Part shown: piece by piece, positions 49,493 through 57,559 of the stretch
How positions within the stretch are numbered: the stretch's first letter is position 1
Layout: each line of letters opens with the position of its first letter
Assembly: GCA_031549265.1 (NCBI GenBank)
Contig: JAVBQB010000004.1
Span: 55,408-119,407 of the forward strand
Length of the DNA stretch: 64,000 nt
From: JAVBQB01 sp031549265
GTDB taxonomy: Bacteria; Bacillota; Clostridia; Oscillospirales; JAVBQB01
Reading direction: 5' to 3'
Program-made: the position numbers and the translations under genes
Notes under the pieces: model-generated
Database searches by the model: none
Told to the model about the DNA's origin: nothing
What the model saw: the letters and a program-made list of their open reading frames with translations, nothing else

Positions 49493-51178
49493 TTGAAAAA
49501 GGCCAGATTTAATTCTTTATCCGCAAAGATCTCAATTATCATTCTTGCGTTTGTCTTTGTCAGCACGGTCGCCGTCGGTCTCGTGAGTTACATACTCTTT
49601 TCTGGCGAGGCTGTTCAATCTAACGGCGAAAAAGCTCTTGCCATAAGCCAGGCAGTCGCCGCGCATCTTGACGGTGACAAGGTCAAGGCAGAGATTGCCG
49701 GCGGTGAACGCGGCGAATATTACCAGAGCGTCAAAGTTTATCTTGATAAGGTTTATGATAACGTCGGTATGAAGTATCTGTACGTTATGGACAGCAATTA
49801 CGGCTCCGAAGCCCACTATTTTGCCAGCGGCGCCGAGCCAGGAGACGAATCCGCCGAACTCGGTGAAACCGACAGCCTTGACGCATTTGCCGACGATATG
49901 TATGAGTCGATCCGCACCGGCGAGCAGGCTGTGACCGGTTTTTACGACAGCGGGGAATACGGTTTTCTGATCTCCGGCTTCACCCCGGTTAAGGACAGCA
50001 GCGGCGCGGTCGTCTGCGTGGTCGGCGTCGACTTTATGGTTAACGACGTTACTAACGATACCAATATGTTCGGTCTTCTTATTATTGTTATGATCCTGGC
50101 GGCACTTGTCCTCGCTACTATTTTCGTGCTGTGGTACGTGAAGCGGTTTATCGGAAAGCCCATTCTGTCGATCAGCAATGCCGCCAAGCAGCTGGCGGTC
50201 GGCGACAACAACATCTCGATATCCGTCAAATCCAAGGATGAAGTCGGCGTTCTCGCCGACTGCTTCAAGAGCATTGTCGAAAGCAACAAAAAGCAGGCGG
50301 AGACACTGTCCACGTTCGCTTCCGGCGATTTCACCTCCGATATTGAGATACGCTCCGAAAAGGATTCAACCAACCTGTCGCTGCGAGAGATGTCCGACAG
50401 CCTGAACCGCGCTTTTATCGAGTTCTACAACTCAGCGGCGGCTGTATCCAACGGCGCGGCGGAGTCGGCCTCCCAGGCGCAGAACCTCGCTAATGGCTGT
50501 ACGCAGCAAGCATCGGCGATCGAGCAGCTGTCCAGCGCCGTTGTTCAGATCCATCAAAAAACGATTGAAAACTCTGAAAAGTCGAAGGTTGCTTCCGCTC
50601 TGACAGGAGAGACAATCAACAACGCCCAGAACGGCTCCAGAAAAATGAATGAGATGGTTGAAGCCATTACTGAAATTAGCAAAGCCAGTCAGGCGATCAA
50701 TCAGGTCATGAAGACCATCGATGAGATCGCTTTCCAGACTAATATATTGGCGCTGAACGCTTCTGTCGAAGCCGCCAGAGCCGGGCAGCACGGCAAGGGA
50801 TTTGCCGTTGTCGCCGATGAAGTGCGCTCGCTCGCGGGCAAGAGCTCCGAAGCCGCAAAGGAAACCGAGGCGCTTATTTCGTCCGCACTGCTCAAGGTCG
50901 ACGAAGGCGTCTCCATTGCGGAGCAGACCTCCGACGCACTGGTTGAAATCGTAGAAGGCATTGCCAAGGCCAACGACATCGTCAAGGACATCGCAAGCGC
51001 CTCCGAGGAGCAGAGCATTTCGATTAACCAGCTTAACCTCGGTATTGACCAGATCGGCCAGGTCATCCAGATAAACAGCGCAACCTCCGAGGAGGCCGCC
51101 GCAGGCAGCGAGTCGATGAACTCCCAAGCCGATAATTTGCTCGGTCTGGTTTCTCAGTTCAAGCTCAAATCAGAGTAA
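49493..51178 (+). CDS. Methyl-accepting chemotaxis protein
   Basis: 561 residues: membrane helix 1 (about 12-36), an extracytoplasmic sensor (about 37-180) with a Cache-like YLYVMDSNYGSEAHYF segment, helix 2 (about 188-212), a HAMP domain, then a long signalling coiled coil whose hairpin tip is MKTIDEIAFQTNILALNASVEAARAGQHGKGFAVVADEVR. It should report a ligand to CheA/CheW, none of which are in this window. Start is ambiguous; TTG at 49493 has AAAGGA at good distance, while the ATG at 49484 touches that box. No C-terminal CheR-binding pentapeptide is seen. Confidence 0.93.
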   Translation: MKKARFNSLSAKISIIILAFVFVSTVAVGLVSYILFSGEAVQSNGEKALAISQAVAAHLDGDKVKAEIAGGERGEYYQSVKVYLDKVYDNVGMKYLYVMDSNYGSEAHYFASGAEPGDESAELGETDSLDAFADDMYESIRTGEQAVTGFYDSGEYGFLISGFTPVKDSSGAVVCVVGVDFMVNDVTNDTNMFGLLIIVMILAALVLATIFVLWYVKRFIGKPILSISNAAKQLAVGDNNISISVKSKDEVGVLADCFKSIVESNKKQAETLSTFASGDFTSDIEIRSEKDSTNLSLREMSDSLNRAFIEFYNSAAAVSNGAAESASQAQNLANGCTQQASAIEQLSSAVVQIHQKTIENSEKSKVASALTGETINNAQNGSRKMNEMVEAITEISKASQAINQVMKTIDEIAFQTNILALNASVEAARAGQHGKGFAVVADEVRSLAGKSSEAAKETEALISSALLKVDEGVSIAEQTSDALVEIVEGIAKANDIVKDIASASEEQSISINQLNLGIDQIGQVIQINSATSEEAAAGSESMNSQADNLLGLVSQFKLKSE

Positions 51179-51193
51179 TCCAGCACTATTTCT

Positions 51194-51232
51194 CCGGCCC
51201 TGATTATTTATCTAATCAGGGCCGGTTTTTGT
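51194..51232 (+). terminator. Terminator of the chemoreceptor gene
   Basis: CCGGCCCTGATTA / TAATCAGGGCCGG 13-bp perfect stem, 6-base loop, then TTTTTG. Confidence 0.95.
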
Positions 51233-51434
51233 TATTTCTTGCTTACATTCTGCTCTGTCTGGATTATGGGGTTTCATACAAATTTCCTATCGTACTTTTT
51301 TTGCAATTCGGTGTTTAAGATATTGTGTAATTTGATGCATGGTGCTATATTTAGTACCAGGATGTTAGTAAGTACCGTATAACTTTAATGCTGTAAAAGA
51401 GCCGCGCCGGATATAACGCCGGCTTGGGGTATTT

Positions 51435-52145
51435 ATGGATAACAACATACTGCTCACCGGACGGCAGATAACTAAAAAGTATCATATGGGCGAGGTTGAC
51501 GTTGTCGCGCTCCGCGGCGTGGACATCGATGTGCGTGCCGGTGAATTCATCGTCGTGCTTGGGCCGAGCGGCTCGGGCAAAAGCACGCTGCTCAATATCA
51601 TCGGCGGGATGGATAACGCGACGTCTGGCGAGCTGTACTACGGCGACACGCCATTGCATAACGCCAGCGAACGCAGGCTGACCGTCTACCGCCGCGAGGT
51701 CGTGGGGTTTGTGTTCCAGTTTTACAACCTGATGCCCAACCTGACCGCGCTGGAAAACGTCAAATTGTCGGCGGAAATATCGCCGAACCCGCTTCCGCCC
51801 GCAGAGATGCTCGAAGCCGTCGACCTCTCCGACCGCGCTGGGCATTTCCCGGCGCAGCTCTCCGGCGGTCAGCAGCAGCGGGTTGCGATCGCGCGCGCCC
51901 TCGCCAAAAATCCGCAGATACTTCTCTGCGACGAGCCCACAGGCGCGCTGGACATCTCGACCGGCCTGCAAGTCCTGCGAATCCTCAAACAATTTCATCA
52001 AAAGTACCGAAAGACGGTAATAATTATAACCCACAACGCCTCCATCGGCGGAATCGGCGACCGTGTACTTTATTTCAAGGACGGGCTGATCGACCACATT
52101 CAGGTAAATGAGCACCCGATGCAGCCGGATGAGGTGGAGTGGTGA
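51435..52145 (+). CDS. ABC transporter ATP-binding protein (MacB/LolD type)
   Basis: 236-residue ATPase with Walker A GPSGSGKST (about 43-51), the FVFQFYNLMPNLTALENV Q-loop segment, signature LSGGQQQR and Walker B LLCDEPTGALD, which together mark the LolD/MacB-type mechanotransmission ABC systems. It drives the FtsX-type permease encoded next, whose GTG start overlaps this stop (GTGA). The third gene supplies an adaptor, giving a complete MacAB-like exporter operon. No regulator or two-component system is adjacent. Weak ribosome binding site. Confidence 0.94.
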   Translation: MDNNILLTGRQITKKYHMGEVDVVALRGVDIDVRAGEFIVVLGPSGSGKSTLLNIIGGMDNATSGELYYGDTPLHNASERRLTVYRREVVGFVFQFYNLMPNLTALENVKLSAEISPNPLPPAEMLEAVDLSDRAGHFPAQLSGGQQQRVAIARALAKNPQILLCDEPTGALDISTGLQVLRILKQFHQKYRKTVIIITHNASIGGIGDRVLYFKDGLIDHIQVNEHPMQPDEVEW

Positions 52146-54532
52146 GCGGAATGCTGCTGCGCAAATTATTGCGCGACTTCCGCACTAACTGGGCGCCCTA
52201 CCTCGCCTGCGTGCTGGTGATGGCCTTCGGGCTTACCATGTACACCGCAATGACCGGAGTTGTGGACAATCTCGCGAGCGTCCGCGACAAGTTTTACGAC
52301 GACTACAACTTCGCAGACGCCTTTTCAACGGTAACAGACATGCCTGTCTCGGAGCTTGAAAGCCTAGCGTCTCTCGGCGGCATTGCCCAGGTCGCGGGGC
52401 GGCAGGTTGTCAACTGCCATGTGACCGACCCCGAAGGCGAGGGCAACGTCACGCTGCGGCTGGTCTCGTCTAACGTCGAACCGGGAGATCGCGACCAGAA
52501 TCCGCTCAACGGCTATCAGATTTTGCAGGGATCGCCTCCCGTTGGCGCGCAAATCCTTGTGGGCAGCGGCTTTTTTGATGCGCACGGACTGGAGCTCGGC
52601 GATACCGTCACCGTAGTCATTCATGGACGGGAGACGGAGCTGACAATCGCGGGAGTGGCGCAGGGCCCCGAATACGTTTATGCGATCGAGGGCGGCGCGA
52701 GCGTTTACCCCGATCCCAAGAATTTCGACATCGCTTACGTCCCGTACGAGTACCTGTCCGCCGCGCTCGGCAAACAGGGCAAGGTGAACGACGTATCTTT
52801 CGGGCTAGCGGAGGGAACGCGCTACAGCCAGGTCAGCGCGATTCTTGAAGAGCGGCTAAAGCCTTACGGATTGCTGAGCCTTATCAGCCGCGGCGATCAG
52901 CTCAGCGCGGAGATGATGCGGCAGGAGATCGATTCAATGCGCGCCATGAGCGGCACCGTTCCGCCGGTGTTCTTGCTCATATCCGCATTTATTCTTTACA
53001 TCATGGTGCGGCGCATGATTGAGCAGCAGCGCGGCCAGATCGGCACGCTGAAGGCTTTTGGCTTCAATAACAGGCGCATAATCACCCACTACACCGGCTT
53101 CGGCGCGATACTGGGCATCGCCGGAGGGCTGGCTGGCGGCGTTTTCGGACTGCTGCTGGCAGGGCCGATGACCGACCTCTACAAAGCTTATTTCAACCTG
53201 CCTGAGCTTCACGGCAACGCGTCGCCGATGTATCTCGTTACTTCGCTGATGATGTCGCTTCCGTTCGGCGCGATCTCCTCGCTGCTGGCCGCGCGCGATA
53301 TAATACGCCTGCGCCCGGTGGAAGCAATGAGCCCTCCCGCTCCCCGCTCCGGCAAACGAATATTTGTCGAGCGGATAAAACCGGTCTGGAACCTCTTCAC
53401 CTCACTGGGGCATATGGCGCTTCGGAATATTGCGCGGGCACCGGGACGCAGCGCCTTCACAGGTATGGGCGTCATGTTCGCTTTTGCCATGAGCGCCGTT
53501 ATCCTGTCAATGAACAGTATGATGGACGCGATGATGATCGATTTTGTCTCCAACGTCCAGCGTTATGATTCCAAGGTTTATGTACAGGGGTACGCGGACG
53601 CCCGGTCGCTCGCCGGAGAGCTGCGGTCGGACTCGGCTGTCAAGCTGTGCGAGCCGGTGCTGGAGCTCCCGGTGCGTCTGATGAAAGACAACAAGCACCG
53701 CAATATAGTCGCGATCGGCCTTCCTGATGGCAGTCAGCTTTTCAGGCTGCACGACAGCAGCGGACGCCGCGTCGAAGTCCCGCCCGACGGATGCATCCTG
53801 ACCAAGACCGCCGCCGACAAGCTGGGCGTCGGCCCCGGTGACACTGTCGCGCTGGTCAGCCAGGTGCTGGACTCCGACCCCGAAGTCCGGCATACGGTCA
53901 CAATCCGCAGCGTCATCGAGCAGAATCTCGGCGAGAACGTCTATTTCCGGCTGGAATCGCTCGGCGGAATCTTTCGGCAGGAAGGGATAGCCACGGCGGC
54001 GATGGTGAAGCTGTCGGGAGACACCGAAGCTCGCGCCGACTTTGCCGACCGTTATGTCAAGCAGACCGGCGTCATGCGGGTAGAGAACATCGACAGCATC
54101 CGTAAAATGTACAAAGAGATGATGGACCCGTACAATACGATGATTTACGTCATGGTTTTCATCAGCATACTGATCGGCTTCGCAATCATTTACAACTCCA
54201 CCATCGTATCGCTGTCCGAGCGCAACCGCGAGCTGGCCTCTATGCGCGTATTGGGCTTTACTATAGGCGAAACGATGGAGGTGCTGATTATCGAACAGAC
54301 GATAATTGCGCTTGTCGGCGGAGCGCTGGGTATCCCGCTGACCTCGGCGCTGATGCAGGGCATGTCTGCTTCGATGAACACCGAGATGTTTTCCGTGCCG
54401 TCCGGAATCCCCGCCGACGCTCTGATATACGCCGGACTTGCGGTGCTGGGCATGGTCGCGCTTGCGACTGTCGCCGTACTGCGAAAGGTGCGGCGGCTGG
54501 ACTTGGTAGAAGTGCTCAAGGCGCGCGAATGA
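52142..54532 (+). CDS. FtsX-like ABC transporter permease
   Basis: 796 residues, a double-length permease with a membrane helix at about 15-35, a large extracytoplasmic domain (about 45-270), three helices (about 280-395), a second periplasmic-type domain (about 465-665) and a final three-helix FtsX core ending in LDLVEVLKARE. This duplicated layout is usual for Firmicutes peptide/antibiotic exporters. GTG at 52142 is chosen for the 4-nt overlap with the ATPase; the ATG at 52151 is an alternative. The substrate is not evident. Confidence 0.92.
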   Translation: MSGMLLRKLLRDFRTNWAPYLACVLVMAFGLTMYTAMTGVVDNLASVRDKFYDDYNFADAFSTVTDMPVSELESLASLGGIAQVAGRQVVNCHVTDPEGEGNVTLRLVSSNVEPGDRDQNPLNGYQILQGSPPVGAQILVGSGFFDAHGLELGDTVTVVIHGRETELTIAGVAQGPEYVYAIEGGASVYPDPKNFDIAYVPYEYLSAALGKQGKVNDVSFGLAEGTRYSQVSAILEERLKPYGLLSLISRGDQLSAEMMRQEIDSMRAMSGTVPPVFLLISAFILYIMVRRMIEQQRGQIGTLKAFGFNNRRIITHYTGFGAILGIAGGLAGGVFGLLLAGPMTDLYKAYFNLPELHGNASPMYLVTSLMMSLPFGAISSLLAARDIIRLRPVEAMSPPAPRSGKRIFVERIKPVWNLFTSLGHMALRNIARAPGRSAFTGMGVMFAFAMSAVILSMNSMMDAMMIDFVSNVQRYDSKVYVQGYADARSLAGELRSDSAVKLCEPVLELPVRLMKDNKHRNIVAIGLPDGSQLFRLHDSSGRRVEVPPDGCILTKTAADKLGVGPGDTVALVSQVLDSDPEVRHTVTIRSVIEQNLGENVYFRLESLGGIFRQEGIATAAMVKLSGDTEARADFADRYVKQTGVMRVENIDSIRKMYKEMMDPYNTMIYVMVFISILIGFAIIYNSTIVSLSERNRELASMRVLGFTIGETMEVLIIEQTIIALVGGALGIPLTSALMQGMSASMNTEMFSVPSGIPADALIYAGLAVLGMVALATVAVLRKVRRLDLVEVLKARE

Positions 54533-54581
54533 CGCGCTATAAAAAGATCGGGCTTTTTGTCCCGGACTTTGGAGGTAGCAA

Positions 54582-55982
54582 GTGAAAAAGTGGGTCAAAT
54601 GGGTGCTGCTCGGAGTAGTCGTGGCCGTGATCGGAACCATGACGGTTATGAGCATGACAGCGCCGCTGAGCGTGGAGGCGACTGTTCTCGAACGTCAGAC
54701 GCTGGAGAATTCCTTTACTGAAAAAGGCACGGTCATAGTGCCCGAAACGCAGGATATATACTCGAAAAACGGCGGAAAACTGACTGCGGTGCACATTAAG
54801 GAGGAGCAGCCGGTATCGGCGGGCGACCTTCTGTTTGACTTCGACGTCAGCGATCTTGAGAACGCCAACACACAGATGCAATCTGAGCTCAAGGTGCTGA
54901 CCAGCGAGAACGCGGGAACGCGGGTGGACATCACTCAGGCGGAGAAGGAATCCGAGCGAGCCGACAACGCGACGCGCGCCCAGATTATGACGCTGGAGTC
55001 GCAGATCAGCTCAATCGAGAGCACATTACCCGCCCTCCAGGCCGGACTGAGCCAGGCCGAGTCAGTGGTAATCACGCACCAGCGCCAGGTTGACGACGCG
55101 CGGCGCATGTATGAGCTGGGCGAGACGTCGATGCAGTCGGTTAAGGACGCCGAAGCCGCGGTCAACCAGGCCGCCAAAGATGTAGACCGCATAAGGGCGC
55201 AGATGGACGCCGTTCCGGTTCAGGTGCAGGCCATCCGCCGCCAGATCAGCGACCTTCAAAAGGGCATCGGCATAACCTCCGGCCTCACCGGCCAGAGAAG
55301 CGCCAGCGCGCGTGAGGTTTATGAGGCGCGCCGTGATGCCCTGATGGTCAAAATCGAGGAGAACAACGAAAAGATCGAGCAGGCGAAGATTTACGCCTCG
55401 CGCGCCGGTACCGTGTCCGCCGTCAATTTCAAGGCCGGACAGGTAGCGCAGCCCGGAGACAAGCTGGCCGAGATATTCGACCACAGCGAGCGCGTCATCG
55501 AATGCCATGTGTTGGTTGAGGACATCGGCGAAATGGCGGTCGGCGACCCGGTCAAGGTCACGCTCAAGCAGCGCTCCGCCGATATCACTTTCGACAGCAA
55601 AATACGCAAGATCGCGAACATTGCGGAGGAAAGCACCTCTACACTGGGACTGAACGAACGCCGCGTTAAGGTGGAAATCGACGCTCCAGGCGAGGCTCTC
55701 GATACAATCGGCCTCGGCTGGCCGCTGGACGTTAAATTTGTGACCTCGCGCGCCGAGAACTGTCTGTCGGTGCCCAAGACCGCCGTTTTCCAGACGGAGC
55801 GCGGTTTCGCGGTCTGGCGGATAACTGACGGCAAAGCAACTGCGGTTGAAGTCAAAAAGGGGCTCGAAACCGCGACCAGCGTCGAGCTGACCGGCGATCT
55901 CAAGCCTGATGACGTCGTCATCACCGACGGCGCGGACGACAAGCTGAGCGAAGGCAAGGGCGTTGCTCCGATTATAGATTGA
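54582..55982 (+). CDS. HlyD/MacA-family efflux adaptor
   Basis: 466 residues. N-terminal membrane anchor (about 5-25), split lipoyl/barrel-sandwich domain (GKLTAVHIKEEQPVSAGDLLFDF and AGTVSAVNFKAGQVAQPGDKLAEI), a long helical hairpin between them (about 90-270), then beta-barrel and membrane-proximal domains. In diderms such adaptors reach the outer membrane; in monoderms they form a crown on the FtsX permease. Start is GTG after GGAGG. Third gene of the MacAB-like operon, which ends in a terminator. Confidence 0.92.
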   Translation: MKKWVKWVLLGVVVAVIGTMTVMSMTAPLSVEATVLERQTLENSFTEKGTVIVPETQDIYSKNGGKLTAVHIKEEQPVSAGDLLFDFDVSDLENANTQMQSELKVLTSENAGTRVDITQAEKESERADNATRAQIMTLESQISSIESTLPALQAGLSQAESVVITHQRQVDDARRMYELGETSMQSVKDAEAAVNQAAKDVDRIRAQMDAVPVQVQAIRRQISDLQKGIGITSGLTGQRSASAREVYEARRDALMVKIEENNEKIEQAKIYASRAGTVSAVNFKAGQVAQPGDKLAEIFDHSERVIECHVLVEDIGEMAVGDPVKVTLKQRSADITFDSKIRKIANIAEESTSTLGLNERRVKVEIDAPGEALDTIGLGWPLDVKFVTSRAENCLSVPKTAVFQTERGFAVWRITDGKATAVEVKKGLETATSVELTGDLKPDDVVITDGADDKLSEGKGVAPIID

Positions 55983-56003
55983 GCAAAGATAACTGATAAA
56001 TAT

Positions 56004-56044
56004 CGGGCAGGCGGCGATAATATCGCGGCCTGCCCGTTTAATTT
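56004..56044. terminator. Terminator between convergent adaptor and TerD-vWA genes
   Basis: CGGGCAGG / CCTGCCCG stem enclosing an inner GCGAT-type stem, followed by TTTAATTTG. It lies between two converging genes. Confidence 0.75.
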
Positions 56045-56054
56045 GTCTATATGC

Positions 56055-57488
56055 TTACCGAATGATCCCGTTTGCTTTGGCGTCGCTCAGCCAGACGGGG
56101 AAAGTTGAGAGCATTCTGCGGAAGAGCTCACCGTCGGGCACGCTACCGAAATTCGCGACGGTGAAAAAGTTTGCGTTGTCGCATTTCCTGCCACGGATGG
56201 TGTCCAGCGCGTTCAAAACACCGAAGCCCTCGCTGCCGAGTCCGATAAACTGCCAGAATATGGGCATCGACGACGACTCCACCAGCAGCTTTTGGATAGC
56301 GCCCGACCTCAATATCCCGCCGCGCAGGAAAAACAGTACAAACGCCGGAACAGCGCTTGCTTTATATTCTTGAATAACGTCCTTCATCACCCGCGGGATG
56401 TGCGCGCCGCTGCCGATATCGTCGCTGAGCTGCTTTAGCTGGTGCGGGGTCATATTCGTATAATTTCCGGCGTTGACCGGCGGCATTTTGCGAAACTTCG
56501 ACGCGAAGTACCACATGTCCAGCACGCCGTCGTCATCAAAGCCAAGCGCCAGCGGGACGGTCTTGTTGACGATCGACCGTACGGTCCCGTCCTCGTACAG
56601 AGGGCGCATCGCGGCGCATGCGTCAATCACAAGCGCGACCTTGGCTGTCAGACCTTCCATGCTTCCGAAAGCGACAGCGTCCGCCACCGGCCGCGCCAGC
56701 GGGCGCATATCCGGAGAGGACTCTCCTATTCTGCGTTCGAGGTCAACCCGGTCACCCCCGCGAGTTCCAGATGACGACGAGCCCGATTGCGCCCGCCCGC
56801 CGCCGGGCGTTCCTTCGTTTTGACCGGCTCCGGAAGAACTGTTTGCCCCTGTACCGGCGCTCCCGCTGCGATCGGCGGTTCCGGAGGCATTCTCCGAAGC
56901 GGCTGTGCCGCCACTATCCTGTGCTCCGTTTGATTGGCTGTCATTACGCGCTCCCGGCGAGGGTATTGCGACTGACGGCGGCGGATCTTGGCATCCAAAG
57001 AGCGTCAACAGCTCGGTTATGCCGCCAAAAAAGCCCGAGGCGATGACAGCGATTCTCCACCCGTTCTTGCGGTATATTTCGGCGATCGAGACGGCGCGCT
57101 CGCGGGAGAATTCGCCGCCCGCGAGTTCGATTTGGCCCCATGGCGCGCCGTTCTGGATGATTTCGGCGCGCAGTGACGCAAACTGCGAGACCGTTCCCGG
57201 CGGGTCTACGCCGATCGCGATTACCAGCTTGTTGACGGTGTCTGGCAAACTGTCGAGTTTCAGCGTAAGCCTGCCGCCGCTGAGCGCCACCTCGCCGCCG
57301 GGCGATGACGGCTGACTGTGGTAAACCAGAAACCGCCGGTCGGATATTTTCCCGGCCTCATCGACGCCCGCGCAGACAAAGCCATGCACAGGCGCGCCGC
57401 CTCCGGACGGTTCGGCAGTCAGCGACACCTCAATGACGGAGGAAGTGTCGAGCTCAAGCGGGATTCGTTGTCCTTTTTGAAGTTTCAT
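56055..57488 (-). CDS. TerD-domain protein fused to a TerF-like vWA domain with altered MIDAS
   Basis: 477 residues. An N-terminal TerD domain (about 1-165, with LTLKLDSLPDTVNKLVIAIGV and AEIYRKNGWRIAVIASGF), a low-complexity Ser/Gly/Ala/Asn linker (about 175-245) and a C-terminal von Willebrand A domain of the TerF type (about 282-470, FDDDGVLDMWYFA). Ter proteins belong to tellurite/stress operons and TerD binds calcium. The vWA metal site, normally DxSxS, reads DACAAM (289-294), so both Ser ligands are lost. No other ter genes are near. The gene is alone on the minus strand. Confidence 0.88.
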   Translation of the reverse strand: MKLQKGQRIPLELDTSSVIEVSLTAEPSGGGAPVHGFVCAGVDEAGKISDRRFLVYHSQPSSPGGEVALSGGRLTLKLDSLPDTVNKLVIAIGVDPPGTVSQFASLRAEIIQNGAPWGQIELAGGEFSRERAVSIAEIYRKNGWRIAVIASGFFGGITELLTLFGCQDPPPSVAIPSPGARNDSQSNGAQDSGGTAASENASGTADRSGSAGTGANSSSGAGQNEGTPGGGRAQSGSSSSGTRGGDRVDLERRIGESSPDMRPLARPVADAVAFGSMEGLTAKVALVIDACAAMRPLYEDGTVRSIVNKTVPLALGFDDDGVLDMWYFASKFRKMPPVNAGNYTNMTPHQLKQLSDDIGSGAHIPRVMKDVIQEYKASAVPAFVLFFLRGGILRSGAIQKLLVESSSMPIFWQFIGLGSEGFGVLNALDTIRGRKCDNANFFTVANFGSVPDGELFRRMLSTFPVWLSDAKANGIIR

Positions 57489-57559
57489 AAAGGAATCAGC
57501 CTCTCTTGATAAATGCTAAACGGTCAGTCGGTAAATCCATTTGCAACAGGTCAATCAGA

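Noticed and set aside
53507..54655. 382-codon minus-strand ORF opposite the FtsX permease
   Set aside because: His/Arg/Gln-rich shadow frame with no family resemblance.
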